Source of the DNA: Microcoleus vaginatus WJT46-NPBG5
GTDB lineage: Bacteria > Cyanobacteriota > Cyanobacteriia > Cyanobacteriales > Oscillatoriaceae
Assembly: GCA_019359355.1 (NCBI GenBank)
Contig: JAHHHM010000036.1
Location: 1-39,707 of the forward strand
Direction of reading: 5' to 3'
DNA length: 39,707 bases
Positions within the stretch are counted from its first letter, which is position 1. Each line of letters opens with the position of its first letter. The position numbers were made by a program, and so were the translations under genes. Shown piece after piece: positions 1 to 9,852 of this stretch. The notes under the pieces are model-generated. The model searched no databases and had not been told where the DNA came from. It saw only the letters and a list, made by a program, of their open reading frames with translations.

Positions 1-396
1 ACCTTGAGCGGGTTAGATGGTTCTGGAGGTTCCAGCATTTTGCAGGCTGGAGTCGGGCCTAATCCAGAAGCCACCGGCAATTCAGGCGCGCTCACCGTAG
101 AAACAGGCCGGTTAACCCTCATGGATGGAGCCGTCATCTCCTCTTCAACTGAAGCTCAAGGCAATGCCGGCAATGTCACGGTTCGAGCCACTGAATCAGT
201 AACTTTGAGCGGGTTAGATGGCGATGGGGAGGGGAGCCTGTTTGAGACTGTTGTCGATTCAGAAGCCACCGGCAATGGGGGCAACCTGATAGTAGAAACA
301 GGCCGGTTAACCCTCTTGGATGGAGCGGTTATAACATCTAAAACGATTGGTAGGGGCAATGCTGGAGACTTGAGGATTATTACCGGCCAATTAACA
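1..396 (+). repeat. Two tandem copies of a ~200-bp coding repeat in the exoprotein
   Basis: Copy 1 (about 1-201) and copy 2 (about 202-396) share TTGAGCGGGTTAGATGG (4 and 205), GAAGCCACCGGCAA (67 and 262) and GTAGAAACAGGCCGGTTAAC (97 and 292). The offset is 201 bp at the start and 195 bp after a 6-bp indel. Each copy encodes about 65-67 residues, as expected for coils added to a beta-helix. More copies may lie upstream of the window. Confidence 0.8.
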
Positions 397-1218
397 CTTT
401 CGGATGGCTCACAAATTAGTGTCAGCGGTCAAGGAGAGTTCTCACCGGGTACGCTTACTATCATGGCAGACACGATCCGGCTCGATAATCAAGCAAGTCT
501 GATTGCTGAAACTGAATCGGGCAGTCAAGGCGACATCAATGTTTCCACTAATTTGCTAATCCTGCGCCGCAATAGCAGCATCACCACCAACGCCACCGGC
601 ACCGCTACCGGCGGCAATATCAACCTCTACACCGATGTGCTCGCTGCCTTAGAAAATAGTGATATCAGTGCCAATTCTGCCCAATCTCAGGGGGGTACAG
701 TGACCATTGACGCTCAAAGTATCTTCGGAACAGAATTCCGAGAACAAGCAAGCGATGCCACCAGCGACATCACAGCTACGGGTGCTGATTCTTCGCTCAG
801 TGGCACCGTTAGTATCAACACTCCCGACGTTGATCCCACTTCAGGATTATTAAAATTACCTGAAACGCCGGTTGATGCGACGCGCTTGATCGCTTCCACC
901 TGCGGGCAGGCTGAGAAACAAAGTGAATTTACAGTCACCGGCAGAGGAGGTTTACCACCGAATCCTTATGAAGCAATCGCGGATGAAGCCACCTGGATTG
1001 ATTTAAGACCGGCTGCCGACAAACCCGAAAATTCTGGGATCAAGGAAAAAACAAGAATTGCCGGCAACCGGCAAGATTCAACACCTAGCACTGTTCAACT
1101 AATTGAAGCACAAGGATGGATAATTAATTCTCAAGGGCAAGTGGAACTCGTCGCGCAAGTGCCGGCAGTTTCCCCTCAAACTCCTCGATTTATCCCACAG
1201 CAATGCCATGAGCAATAA
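1..1218 (+). CDS. Two-partner-secretion exoprotein (filamentous-haemagglutinin/S-layer-like), C-terminal part, 5' truncated
   Basis: The frame is open from base 1 to the TAA at 1216-1218, so the N-terminus, with the expected signal peptide and TPS domain, lies outside the window. The visible 405 residues are rich in Gly, Asn, Ser and Thr, with short strand repeats of the type found in right-handed beta-helix adhesins. The first part contains a 67-residue repeat (nucleotides 1-201 and 202-396). The last 130 residues form a conserved block (GLLKLPETPVDATRLIAST, then GRGGLPPNPYEAIADEATW) that recurs in the next gene and is typical of cyanobacterial haemagglutinin-like exoproteins. The stop overlaps the next start by 11 bp in another frame, so the two are probably co-transcribed. 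The family is secreted through an FhaC/ShlB-type outer-membrane pore; no such pore gene is in this window. The role is probably surface or extracellular; the ligand is unknown. Confidence 0.85.
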   Translation, partial: TLSGLDGSGGSSILQAGVGPNPEATGNSGALTVETGRLTLMDGAVISSSTEAQGNAGNVTVRATESVTLSGLDGDGEGSLFETVVDSEATGNGGNLIVETGRLTLLDGAVITSKTIGRGNAGDLRIITGQLTLSDGSQISVSGQGEFSPGTLTIMADTIRLDNQASLIAETESGSQGDINVSTNLLILRRNSSITTNATGTATGGNINLYTDVLAALENSDISANSAQSQGGTVTIDAQSIFGTEFREQASDATSDITATGADSSLSGTVSINTPDVDPTSGLLKLPETPVDATRLIASTCGQAEKQSEFTVTGRGGLPPNPYEAIADEATWIDLRPAADKPENSGIKEKTRIAGNRQDSTPSTVQLIEAQGWIINSQGQVELVAQVPAVSPQTPRFIPQQCHEQ

Positions 1219-3772
1219 ATTCATTTCTTGTCGCAAATTAATTTATTTGCTTGCTGGGTTTAGGAGCTATTTTTTATTGACAATTATTTTTTTGTCTGAT
1301 AGGGGAACCGCCCAAATTATCCCAGATGCAACATTGCCGATGAATTCTACTGTCACACAACAGGGCACAACGAGTGTAATTGAAGGAGGAACCAGAGCGG
1401 GCTCAAATTTATTCCACAGTTTTCAACAATTTTCAATTCCCACGAATCAGAGCGCAACCTTTAATAATACTGTAGATGTTCAAAATATTTTAACTCGCAT
1501 CACTGGCTCCTCAATTTCTAACATTGATGGCGGGATTCAAGCGAAGGGTACAGCAAATTTATTTTTAATCAATCCCAAGGGAATTGTATTTGGCCCTAAT
1601 GCCCAACTAAATATTGGGGGTTCTTTCTTAGCGAGTACAGCCAGTCAGATAAATTTTGCCGATGGCACACAATTTAGTGCAGTTAATCCTCAAACACCAC
1701 TTCTAACCGTGAGTGTGCCAATAGGTTTGCAGATGGGAACTAAACAATCATTGTTTCCGAACGTGCAAACTCCAGGTGCAATTGTTGTGCAGGGGTCAAA
1801 TCTGTCAGTACAAACTGGAAAAACTCTAGCCCTGGTGGGTGGAAATGTCACAATTTTTGGCAGTAACAATCCCTTGGCACCAGGTCTGGTTGCCGGGGGA
1901 ATTCCCATCACTATGGTCAACGAAAATTTAGTACCGACAACACCCGGAGGACGGATTGAACTTGGAAGTGTGACTGACGGTAATATAATGCTTACTCCGA
2001 CAGATAAAGGGTTTGCTTTAGGTTATTCTAGCATCCAGAAATTTGGAGATATTCAACTCAAGAATAATGCAACGGTCAATACCAGTGGTATGGGTGGCGG
2101 CGAAATCCAGATTCAAGCACGTAACCTACAAGTAAGTTCTGGGTCTAGCATTGTCTCTTTTACCTTGGGGTCGCTTTCTGGGGGAGATATTACTGTCAAT
2201 GCTTCCGACTCAGTGGAATTGATAGGAACTGGAAGATTTGTCGAAACCCTACAACAGATTGCTAGCGGTCAAATAGGCCCGTCAGATTTCCGCAATGGCT
2301 TGTTTACTATTAGTTTTGGAGAAGGAAATGCGGGAAATATAGAAATTAACACTTCTAGATTTACGGCACACAATGGAGCTTTCACCGTTGCTTCCACAAT
2401 TGGAGCCGGTCGAGGTGGCGCTGTGAGAGTGAATGCAACAGGCTCCACAGAGGTTAATAACTCTGGTTTAATTACGGGTAATAGACCTGGAAGCACTGGA
2501 GCAGCCGGTGACATCACAATTAATACCCGTTCTCTACTTTTTGAGAATTTGGGCCTAGCTATCGCTGGCACTGCTGGTGAAGGAGCCGGCGGAGCGATTA
2601 CTGTTAATGCTGCTGAAACAGCAGAATTCATTGGAGATAACAATTTTGAACTTCTGGGTGTACCAGCTAATACTGGCTTGTTTACTTCTACCCTCAGTGC
2701 CGCAGATGCCGGCAACATCAAGATTAAAACTCGGAGGTTGATTGTCCAAAATTGGGCATCGATTGCAGCATCTGTATCGGAGCAAGGAAAGGGAGGAACC
2801 ATTGACATTGATGCTTCTGAGTCTGTGGACGTAATAGGAAGAACCGGCTCACCCTTTGCAGTGCTTACAATTTCTGCTATTACCCTTCCAGAATCAACAG
2901 GAGTAGCGGGAGACTTGAATATCAACACGAATACTTTACATTTGCGGGATGGAGTCGCCATAGTTATGAGCAGCTATGGCGAAGGGAATGCCGGCAATAT
3001 TAATATCAATGCTCGCTCTATCTATTTGGACAACTTAGCTTTCCTGAACGCTGATACCCGCAGTGTCAACACTAACTCCAACGAGGTGCAAGCAACGATT
3101 AACTTGCGTTCCCACAGTTTGATATTGCGGCGAGGCAGCGCAATTAATACGAATGCACAAGGTCAGAATGTCATCGGTGGCAATATCAACATTCAAAGTA
3201 ATGTCTTAGCTGCTTTAGAAAATAGTGACATTACAGCCAATTCCCAAGAATCTCAAGGGGGAACTGTCACGATCAATACGCAAGGTATCTTTGGCCCACA
3301 ATTCCGACAACAACTAACACCCGCTTCTGATATTACCGCTAGTGGTGGAAGTCCTGAATTAACCGGCACTGTTACTCTCAACACTCCCGATCTCGATCCC
3401 AGTCAGGGATTATTAAAATTACCAGAAAATCCTGTGGATGCTACTCGCCTAATTGCCTCTACTTGCCGCCGAGGCAAGGAACAAAGCGAATTCAATGTCA
3501 CCGGCAGAGGCGGTTTGCCTCCTCATCCGTATGAGGCTATTGCGGATGAAGCCACTTGGATTGATTTAAGACCGGCAGCCGGGGAACGTACAAGTTCTCT
3601 AAAAGAAGAACCAAAGATAACCACTCAAGACTCAACAGCTTCTTCTCCCCAACTAATTGAAGCACAAGGATGGATAATTAATTCCAAAGGGCAAGTGGAA
3701 CTCGTCGCACAAGTGCCGGCAGTCTCCCCCCACAATCCTGGTTTCCCGCAACAGCAATGTCCTTTAAACTGA
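1208..3772 (+). CDS. Two-partner-secretion exoprotein with N-terminal filamentous-haemagglutinin (TPS) domain
   Basis: The product has 854 residues. Residues 1-36 form a signal peptide: basic start, hydrophobic stretch around 11-29, likely cleavage near GTAQ (33-36). Residues about 37-190 match the haemagglutination-activity/TPS domain that is recognised by a TpsB pore, including the NPKG motif at 122-125 within a run reading INPKGIVFGPNAQLNIGGSF. The middle is a Gly/Asn/Thr-rich beta-helix-like region with repeats such as AGNIxIxT. The C-terminal ~130 residues are paralogous to those of the preceding gene (GLLKLPENPVDATRLIAST, then EAIADEATWIDLRPA). The protein is predicted to be secreted or surface-attached. 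The ATG at 1208 overlaps the previous gene by 11 bp and the stop is 12 bp before the next start, so this is the middle gene of an apparent operon. The substrate or partner is unknown. Confidence 0.9.
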   Translation: MSNKFISCRKLIYLLAGFRSYFLLTIIFLSDRGTAQIIPDATLPMNSTVTQQGTTSVIEGGTRAGSNLFHSFQQFSIPTNQSATFNNTVDVQNILTRITGSSISNIDGGIQAKGTANLFLINPKGIVFGPNAQLNIGGSFLASTASQINFADGTQFSAVNPQTPLLTVSVPIGLQMGTKQSLFPNVQTPGAIVVQGSNLSVQTGKTLALVGGNVTIFGSNNPLAPGLVAGGIPITMVNENLVPTTPGGRIELGSVTDGNIMLTPTDKGFALGYSSIQKFGDIQLKNNATVNTSGMGGGEIQIQARNLQVSSGSSIVSFTLGSLSGGDITVNASDSVELIGTGRFVETLQQIASGQIGPSDFRNGLFTISFGEGNAGNIEINTSRFTAHNGAFTVASTIGAGRGGAVRVNATGSTEVNNSGLITGNRPGSTGAAGDITINTRSLLFENLGLAIAGTAGEGAGGAITVNAAETAEFIGDNNFELLGVPANTGLFTSTLSAADAGNIKIKTRRLIVQNWASIAASVSEQGKGGTIDIDASESVDVIGRTGSPFAVLTISAITLPESTGVAGDLNINTNTLHLRDGVAIVMSSYGEGNAGNININARSIYLDNLAFLNADTRSVNTNSNEVQATINLRSHSLILRRGSAINTNAQGQNVIGGNINIQSNVLAALENSDITANSQESQGGTVTINTQGIFGPQFRQQLTPASDITASGGSPELTGTVTLNTPDLDPSQGLLKLPENPVDATRLIASTCRRGKEQSEFNVTGRGGLPPHPYEAIADEATWIDLRPAAGERTSSLKEEPKITTQDSTASSPQLIEAQGWIINSKGQVELVAQVPAVSPHNPGFPQQQCPLN

Positions 3773-3784
3773 GATTCTACAACC

Positions 3785-6508
3785 ATGCCTCTAAGACAAT
3801 TTTGTAAAAATATACTTCTTCGCTTTCGCTTATATTTGGGTCGGGGTGACGGCAAGAAATTGGTGCTTCAATTTTTCCTGGGAATTTTAATTTTTTTCAT
3901 ATTTAATATTATTACACTTACCGAATCTCCACTTTTTAAGGGAAGCTTGTCTAAATTTAAAGACTTAGCTGCTGTTGCCCAATCTTCCCCCAGTTCCCAA
4001 CAGCTCATGCAACAAGGTCGGGAATTTTTTCAAACAGAGCAATTTTCACAAGCGGCAACTGTTTGGCAACAAGCGGCAACTATCTTCAAAACTTCGGAAG
4101 ATAGATTAAATGAGGCGCTAGCACTTAACTATTTGTCTCTTGCTTATCAACAACTCGAACAATGGCAAGAAGCAACCGAAGCGATCTCTTCCAGTCTTGC
4201 AATACTGCCAACCAATAAAAATCGTAACACCGGCACTGAACAATTATCGATTCTCGCTCAAGCTTTAAATACTCAAGGACATCTACAACTTGCTTTAGGA
4301 AAACCCGAAGAAGCCTTAGCTGCTTGGCAAGAAGCTGCTAGCGCATACTCCCAAATTAGCGACATAGAAGGGGCAATCGGCAGTCAAATCAATCAAGCTC
4401 AAGCGATGCAAGCTATGGGACTTTACCGCCGAGCTAGGAAGACATTAGAGGAGGTAGAACTCTCCTTACAAAATCAACCCAATTCTTTAATAAAGGCAAC
4501 AGGATTGCGAAGTTTAGGAAACGCCTTGCGAGTGAGTGGTGACTTAGAAAAATCTCGCAAGTTGTTGCAGCAAAGTTTAAAAGTTTCACAGCAACTAGAC
4601 TCGAATTCAGCCATCAGTGCGGTTCAACTGAGTTTGGGAAATACTGCCAGAGCAATAGCTCAAAGAGCTATTGTTTTAAAAAATACAAAAACAGAAAAAG
4701 CAGAAATTCAAGCCGCTCTTGATGCCTATAAAGCGGCTGCTGAAATTTCTTCTTCATCAAAAATACGGTTGCAAGCACAGCTCAACCAGTTTAGCTTGCT
4801 TACCGGCAGCAAACAATTCCGTGAAGCCGAAGTCTTACTGCCGGCAATTCAGTTGCAAATCGAGCAATTGCCGGCCAGTCGTCGCTCAGTCTATGCTCGA
4901 ATTAATTTGGCTCACAGTTTACTGCCATTCGTTAATAATTCAGAAAAATTAACCAATAACAATCAACCGCAAATAACTGATGTTGCAAACGTTTTAGCAA
5001 TTGCACTTCAACAAAGCAAAACTTTAAAAGATCAACGAGCTGAATCTTATGCTCTTGGCAGTTTAGGGGAATTATACGAGCTAAGTAAGCAATCCCAGGA
5101 AGCCCAAAATCTTACCCAACAAGCCCTTGTTTTGGCGCAAGCAATGAATGCTTCAGATATTGCTTATCGCTGGCAATGGCAATTAGGCCGGCTATTAAAA
5201 GAACGAGGAGAAAAGAAGGAAGCGATCAAGGCTTATTCAGTCGCAGTTGAAACTCTCCAATCTCTACGCAGCGATTTAGTGGCGATTAATCGTGATAATC
5301 CAGACGTACAGTTTTCTTTTCGGGAAAGTGTTGAACCTGTTTATCGAGAATTAGTTGATTTATTAATTACAACAGAAAATGAAAGTAGTCAAGAAAACTT
5401 GCGTCAAGCGCGTCAGGTGATTGAGTCTCTTCAGCTTGCCGAGTTGGATAACTTCTTTCAAGAAGCTTGCTTAGATGCGAAGCCGGTGCAGATTGATCAA
5501 GTAGATGCTGGTGCTGCGATTATTTATCCAATTATTTTGAAAGATAGATTAGCGGTCATTTTAGCATTACCACAATCTTCGTTGCGCCTTTATAGCACAC
5601 TTAAACCTCAGCAAGAAATTGAAAGTATTGTTAATCAACTGCAACAAGATATTGGACGGCTTGCGGCGAATAATCAGAAAGTTTTGCAATCTTCACAACA
5701 AGTATATGACTGGTTAATTCGGCCGGCAGAGGCAGAACTCAAGCAAAGCAACGCGCAAACTTTGGTGTTTGTGTTGGATGGGTTATTGCGGAATGTGCCA
5801 ATGGGTGCACTGCACGATGGAGAGCAGTATTTAATTGAAAAATACAGCATTGCCGTAACGCCTGGGTTACAGCTACTACCACCGCAACCTTTGGCGCGAG
5901 AGGAACTTGAAGTGCTAACAGCCGGCATCTCTGAAGAGCGTCAAGGGTTTTCTGAACTTCCAAATGTGGAGCGTGAATTGCAACAGATTAATGCGAAAGT
6001 TCCGAGTCGGATCTTGTTAAATGAGGCTTTTACGAATAGTAATTTGCAAAAAGAAATCAAATTATCTCCTTTTCCGGTCGTGCATATCGCAACGCATGGT
6101 CAATTTAGCTCTCAAGCCGAGAATACATTTGTCTTGAGTTGGGATGGGGTGATTAATGTTAAGGATTTAGACAGCTTACTTCGAGGAAAAGAACAAGATT
6201 TATCTCGTCCCATTGAATTACTTGTTTTCAGTGCGTGTGAAACTGCCGAAGGCGACAATCGAGCTGCCTTGGGATTAGCCGGCATCGCTGTGAGAGCGGG
6301 CGCACGCAGCACTTTGGCGACTTTGTGGAAAGTAAGTGATAATTCTACGGCAACTTTAATGGTTCGGTTTTATGAGGAGTTAGCCAAGGAAAGCAGTGTC
6401 ACTAAAGCTGAAGCACTCAGACGCGCTCAATTAAGTCTTTTGCAAGAGCGCCGGTATAAAATCCCCTATTTTTGGGCACCCTATGTTTTGGTGGGTAATT
6501 GGCGCTGA
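3785..6508 (+). CDS. TPR-CHAT protein (caspase-like domain), membrane-anchored
   Basis: The product has 907 residues. After a basic N-terminus, residues about 26-46 form one hydrophobic segment (membrane anchor or uncleaved signal). Residues about 70-510 are helical TPR-like repeats (for example EALALNYLSLAYQQLEQW). The C-terminal ~250 residues are a CHAT domain (caspase HetF associated with TPRs). It contains VVHIATHGQF with His771 and LVFSACETAEG with Cys818, the expected catalytic pair, followed by the typical GLAGIAVRAGARSTLATLW and ending YVLVGNWR. CHAT proteases cut protein substrates; the target here is unknown. The gene lies 12 bp after the exoprotein gene, so co-expression with secreted haemagglutinin-like proteins is likely. 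A second CHAT protein is encoded at 22757-24373. Confidence 0.9.
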   Translation: MPLRQFCKNILLRFRLYLGRGDGKKLVLQFFLGILIFFIFNIITLTESPLFKGSLSKFKDLAAVAQSSPSSQQLMQQGREFFQTEQFSQAATVWQQAATIFKTSEDRLNEALALNYLSLAYQQLEQWQEATEAISSSLAILPTNKNRNTGTEQLSILAQALNTQGHLQLALGKPEEALAAWQEAASAYSQISDIEGAIGSQINQAQAMQAMGLYRRARKTLEEVELSLQNQPNSLIKATGLRSLGNALRVSGDLEKSRKLLQQSLKVSQQLDSNSAISAVQLSLGNTARAIAQRAIVLKNTKTEKAEIQAALDAYKAAAEISSSSKIRLQAQLNQFSLLTGSKQFREAEVLLPAIQLQIEQLPASRRSVYARINLAHSLLPFVNNSEKLTNNNQPQITDVANVLAIALQQSKTLKDQRAESYALGSLGELYELSKQSQEAQNLTQQALVLAQAMNASDIAYRWQWQLGRLLKERGEKKEAIKAYSVAVETLQSLRSDLVAINRDNPDVQFSFRESVEPVYRELVDLLITTENESSQENLRQARQVIESLQLAELDNFFQEACLDAKPVQIDQVDAGAAIIYPIILKDRLAVILALPQSSLRLYSTLKPQQEIESIVNQLQQDIGRLAANNQKVLQSSQQVYDWLIRPAEAELKQSNAQTLVFVLDGLLRNVPMGALHDGEQYLIEKYSIAVTPGLQLLPPQPLAREELEVLTAGISEERQGFSELPNVERELQQINAKVPSRILLNEAFTNSNLQKEIKLSPFPVVHIATHGQFSSQAENTFVLSWDGVINVKDLDSLLRGKEQDLSRPIELLVFSACETAEGDNRAALGLAGIAVRAGARSTLATLWKVSDNSTATLMVRFYEELAKESSVTKAEALRRAQLSLLQERRYKIPYFWAPYVLVGNWR

Positions 6509-6685
6509 AAACTCAAATCATCTTTTGCTTGGAGTTGCAGAGTTTTTAGTTGCAAATTCCACAAAGATTACCTCAGATTTTAAGGATTTCACCCTTAAAG
6601 TCTATAATTTTATGAGAAAAGTTTAAAAATTTACATAAGTTAAGCGACAGAAAACCTAATTTCTGTTATGTTTTTCCATAGGTTT

Positions 6686-6691
6686 TATAAT
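6686..6691 (+). promoter_or_regulatory. Possible -10 box (TATAAT) for the envelope protein gene
   Basis: A perfect TATAAT lies 44 bp upstream of the ATG at 6736, in the 227-bp AT-rich gap after the CHAT gene. The hexamer 17 bp upstream (CTGTTA, 6663-6668) is a poor match to TTGACA. If used, the gene at 6736 is at least partly independent of the CHAT operon. Confidence 0.35.
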
Positions 6692-6735
6692 AGCCGATTG
6701 AAAAGGTTTAATACATACCACTACAGTTCTAGCTG

Positions 6736-8187
6736 ATGATAGCCAATTTTCGACATATTGTGGTTTCGCAAAACCGGCAACTCCAATGGAGGATCTTTTG
6801 GATCGCCGGCTTCTGGCTATTGGGAGGAACTGAGTTACGAGCTGAAACTGAACACTCTATTTCTTCCCCAATCTTGGAGAATTGGAACTTATCATCCAAT
6901 TTGAGAGAACGAAAAAACTCTGCTATAGCGCAGAAAAATCTTGACTCCAATATCTCCAAATCCGTGACACCGGCTACCGGGTTAGAAAACATTCAACCGG
7001 CACCTTACAAAAAAATCCAATTCGTTGCCCATCAGAAAAGCTCTCAACCAGAGCCTCAAAAAATAACCGGGCAAGCTGCTGACATAAAGAGCTTTCAACT
7101 AGAGCCTCAAAACAGCTTTGAAAAGCGTTCTGTTCCCCTCAATTATCCGTTAAATTCATTGCCGGTTTTAATTGCTGCTCCTGAGAACTTTAATCCAAAA
7201 CTGCGGCTGCCACCGCCACCCCCACCGGAACCCCCAAAGCCGCTACCAGAGGCTAAACCGGCCTCAACAGAATCAATAGAATCAACCCCGGCTACCCCAT
7301 TTGCTGTTTTAGAAAATCTGCAACTCGACTTTCGAGACGATAAAGATAACTTTGGGCAGCACAACCAAATTATCGAACCAACGTTTCAGTTTGGCTTACA
7401 AAACGGTCAAAAAATCCGCTTTAAAACCGGCTGGAATACCTTCGACCAATCTTACAAAGACGATATCACAAATATTCCCCTGCAAATAGGCTGGGAGGGA
7501 AAAATTGGTACATACAACCTACGAGTTGCCGGCGGAGTAGACTTATTTAGCCGGCTCCCAACTGCTCTCAATTTTAACGCTCAAGTGGATAAGCCAATTT
7601 TTATCAATTTAAGCGAATCCGGTAAATTAGATTCGGGTCTATTTCTCTCAGGAATTCTCGAACAAGGGCCATATAAATTTAATGCCCAAACCTTAGAAAA
7701 TTTAATTACCGCCTGGAGATTCGGGCCGAATGCCTATTGGCAAATTGACCGCTATACCAGTTTTTTCTCTCTCTATCGCTTTGGGTTTTATAATGATGGT
7801 AACTATGAGCAGCAATCTTTTAGCCGGCTAGAGCGAAAAATTGGACAATTTTTTGTCGCAGCTAACTTATTTACTTGGAGTTACGAGAATGATCCACAAA
7901 ATGGATATTTTTCCCCGCCTGATTTCCTGGTTTATAACGGTGAAGTTGGCTGGGAAGGAGATATTTTCAAGTTTCTAAAGTGCCGGTTGTTCGCTAACTT
8001 AGGAAAACAACGCCTGAATGGAAAAATTGATGATGCCAGTACCTATCAAGCTCGCTGTACAACCCAGATTTCACCGAATGTAGAAGTAGATTTGGGCTAT
8101 GGCTACAGTAATGTCCGCAATGCAGCTACAGGAGACAGTGCGTATAATAACGGATCGTTGACAGGTCAACTGCGTGTTAAATTTTAA
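6736..8187 (+). CDS. Hypothetical envelope protein: signal peptide, proline-rich linker, beta-barrel-like C-terminus
   Basis: The product has 483 residues and no family was recognised. The N-terminus carries a hydrophobic stretch (WRIFWIAGFWLLGG) that looks like a signal peptide ending near residue 36. Residues about 40-150 are low in predicted structure. A polyproline tract follows (RLPPPPPPEPPKPLPEAKP). From about residue 195 the sequence alternates polar and aromatic residues and has many Gly, Asn and Tyr, as in outer-membrane beta barrels; it ends in Phe (GQLRVKF), the usual C-terminal signature of a barrel. Outer-membrane location is inferred. It lies between the CHAT gene (227 bp before) and the DUF3131/glycosyltransferase genes (224 bp after). 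It could be a pore or scaffold for either the exoproteins or a polysaccharide; the sequence does not decide. Confidence 0.65.
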   Translation: MIANFRHIVVSQNRQLQWRIFWIAGFWLLGGTELRAETEHSISSPILENWNLSSNLRERKNSAIAQKNLDSNISKSVTPATGLENIQPAPYKKIQFVAHQKSSQPEPQKITGQAADIKSFQLEPQNSFEKRSVPLNYPLNSLPVLIAAPENFNPKLRLPPPPPPEPPKPLPEAKPASTESIESTPATPFAVLENLQLDFRDDKDNFGQHNQIIEPTFQFGLQNGQKIRFKTGWNTFDQSYKDDITNIPLQIGWEGKIGTYNLRVAGGVDLFSRLPTALNFNAQVDKPIFINLSESGKLDSGLFLSGILEQGPYKFNAQTLENLITAWRFGPNAYWQIDRYTSFFSLYRFGFYNDGNYEQQSFSRLERKIGQFFVAANLFTWSYENDPQNGYFSPPDFLVYNGEVGWEGDIFKFLKCRLFANLGKQRLNGKIDDASTYQARCTTQISPNVEVDLGYGYSNVRNAATGDSAYNNGSLTGQLRVKF

Positions 8188-8411
8188 AAAATTTGGGCAT
8201 ACTAAGCACAAGTGATTGAAAAATTGCTATATTAACTCTCAGAGTTAAGTGCAAATTCAGCAATTAATAGCTGAAACTCAATTGTTAGAGCAAGGACTAA
8301 ACTAGAAGTTTCAAAAAGTATAGTGGAGGAAAATACATTTAATACAAAATTAAAGTTTAATTATTATATATCTATGTCACAAAAAAACTAACTTAAGAGG
8401 TTGCCTACCGT

Positions 8412-9830
8412 ATGACAGAAACTTTTGAACCTCCGCCCAAAAAACTCTCCATTCTTGCAACAGTAGGAGGCGTAATCACAGCAATTGCAGCGATTGCCGG
8501 CTTAGAATACTGGTCAAATCATCTATCTAAACCCAATCCTCAAGTATCCAATCCCTCACCGGCAAATCAAACATCTGTGGCTCAATTGGATGCCAAATCA
8601 ATGGTCATTCCAGGTCAACCCGTACCAGCCGGCGAGCTGACAGCTAAAGCGCCTTATATTGCGCCTAAAGCCGGAGAATTAACGCCACAAGAACTGGCAA
8701 TGGCACGTCAAGCTTGGGAGTATTTCCAGCGTAACTGGAATGAAAGCACCGGCTTGGTTAATTCTGTCGATGGTTTTGCCTCAGTTACCTTGTGGGATCA
8801 GGCAGCAGCAATCGCCGGCTTAGTGAGTGCACGAGAATTGGGGATCGTGCCGGCAGCAGAATTTGAAAGCAAAATGAGCCAATCTTTAAAAACTTTGGCA
8901 AAACTTCCTCTGTATAAAAATGAACTGCCCAATAAAGTTTACAACCCTAAAACCTTAATTCCCGTTAACTACGGTCAACTTGACAAACGGGAAGAAATCG
9001 GCTGGTCAGCGATTGATTTAGGCCGGCTGGCACTCTGGCTTAAAATTGTCGGTTCTAAGTATCCGCAATTTAAAGATGAAACCGCAGCAATTTGGAAAAG
9101 CTGGAAAGTTGCTCGTTTAACTAAAAATGGGCAAATGTACGGAACTTCCGTCGTCAACAAAAAAGAACAATACAACCAAGAAGGGCGCTTAGGCTACGAA
9201 AATTATGCAGCCTACGGCTTAAAACTTTGGGGTTTAGATGTCAGCAAAGCATTAGATTTCAAATCCAATGCAGTCTTTGTCAATCTCTACGATCAAGGCG
9301 TTCCCGTCGATAAACGTGATGCCAAAAACTCTGGAGCGAACAACTACGTTCTCAGCGAACCTTATATTTTAGATGGCATTGAAACCGGCTTTAAAGGATT
9401 ACCCAAAGCCTATGCCGACCGCATTTTAGCCGCTCAAGAAGCTCGTTATAAAGCGACAAACCAATTAACGGCTGTCACAGAAGATAACTTGGATCGCGAA
9501 CCCTACTTTGTTTACAACACCTTGTTTGTGAATGGAGAGCCTTGGGCCACAATCTCAGATACTGGAACCAAGTACAACAGCTTAAATTTTCTCAGCGCTA
9601 AAGCTGCTGTTGGTTGGGATATGCTTTATGGCACAGATTACACGCAAAAGTTGTTTGATTTTGTTCAAAACAACCTGAAATCAGACAAAGGCTGGTACAA
9701 CGGCTTTTATGAAGTGCTGAAGCAACCGAATAAGGCGCTGACTGCCAATAATAATGGTGTAATTCTTGAGAGTTTGCTGTACAAGAAAGTCGGTAAGCCT
9801 CTCACGATTTGGGCCGGCGTTGAGCGATAA
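8412..9830 (+). CDS. Membrane-anchored DUF3131 protein
   Basis: The product has 472 residues. Residues about 12-31 are a transmembrane helix near the N-terminus, a Ser/Pro/Thr-containing spacer follows, and residues about 90-470 form a DUF3131 domain. Conserved stretches shared with the next gene include SVTLWD (Asp129), GWSAIDLGRLALW, GRLGYENYAAYGLKLWG, and VTEDNLDREPYFVYNT (Glu357, Asp358). The domain is largely helical with regularly spaced aromatic and acidic residues; by analogy with glucoamylase-like (alpha/alpha)6 toroids it may act on glycans, but this is inference. The start is supported by AAGAGG about 11 bp upstream of the ATG. The downstream double-DUF3131 protein and BcsA-like transferase suggest a role in making or trimming an extracellular polysaccharide at the inner membrane or periplasm. 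Confidence 0.8.
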   Translation: MTETFEPPPKKLSILATVGGVITAIAAIAGLEYWSNHLSKPNPQVSNPSPANQTSVAQLDAKSMVIPGQPVPAGELTAKAPYIAPKAGELTPQELAMARQAWEYFQRNWNESTGLVNSVDGFASVTLWDQAAAIAGLVSARELGIVPAAEFESKMSQSLKTLAKLPLYKNELPNKVYNPKTLIPVNYGQLDKREEIGWSAIDLGRLALWLKIVGSKYPQFKDETAAIWKSWKVARLTKNGQMYGTSVVNKKEQYNQEGRLGYENYAAYGLKLWGLDVSKALDFKSNAVFVNLYDQGVPVDKRDAKNSGANNYVLSEPYILDGIETGFKGLPKAYADRILAAQEARYKATNQLTAVTEDNLDREPYFVYNTLFVNGEPWATISDTGTKYNSLNFLSAKAAVGWDMLYGTDYTQKLFDFVQNNLKSDKGWYNGFYEVLKQPNKALTANNNGVILESLLYKKVGKPLTIWAGVER

Positions 9831-9852
9831 CTTGATAAGGAAAGAATGATGA

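Noticed and set aside
2269-2961. 230-codon open frame on the - strand
   Set aside because: It lies wholly opposite the exoprotein gene, has no ribosome site or domain, and its Pro/Ala/Val-rich make-up mirrors the Gly/Asn-rich codons of the real gene.
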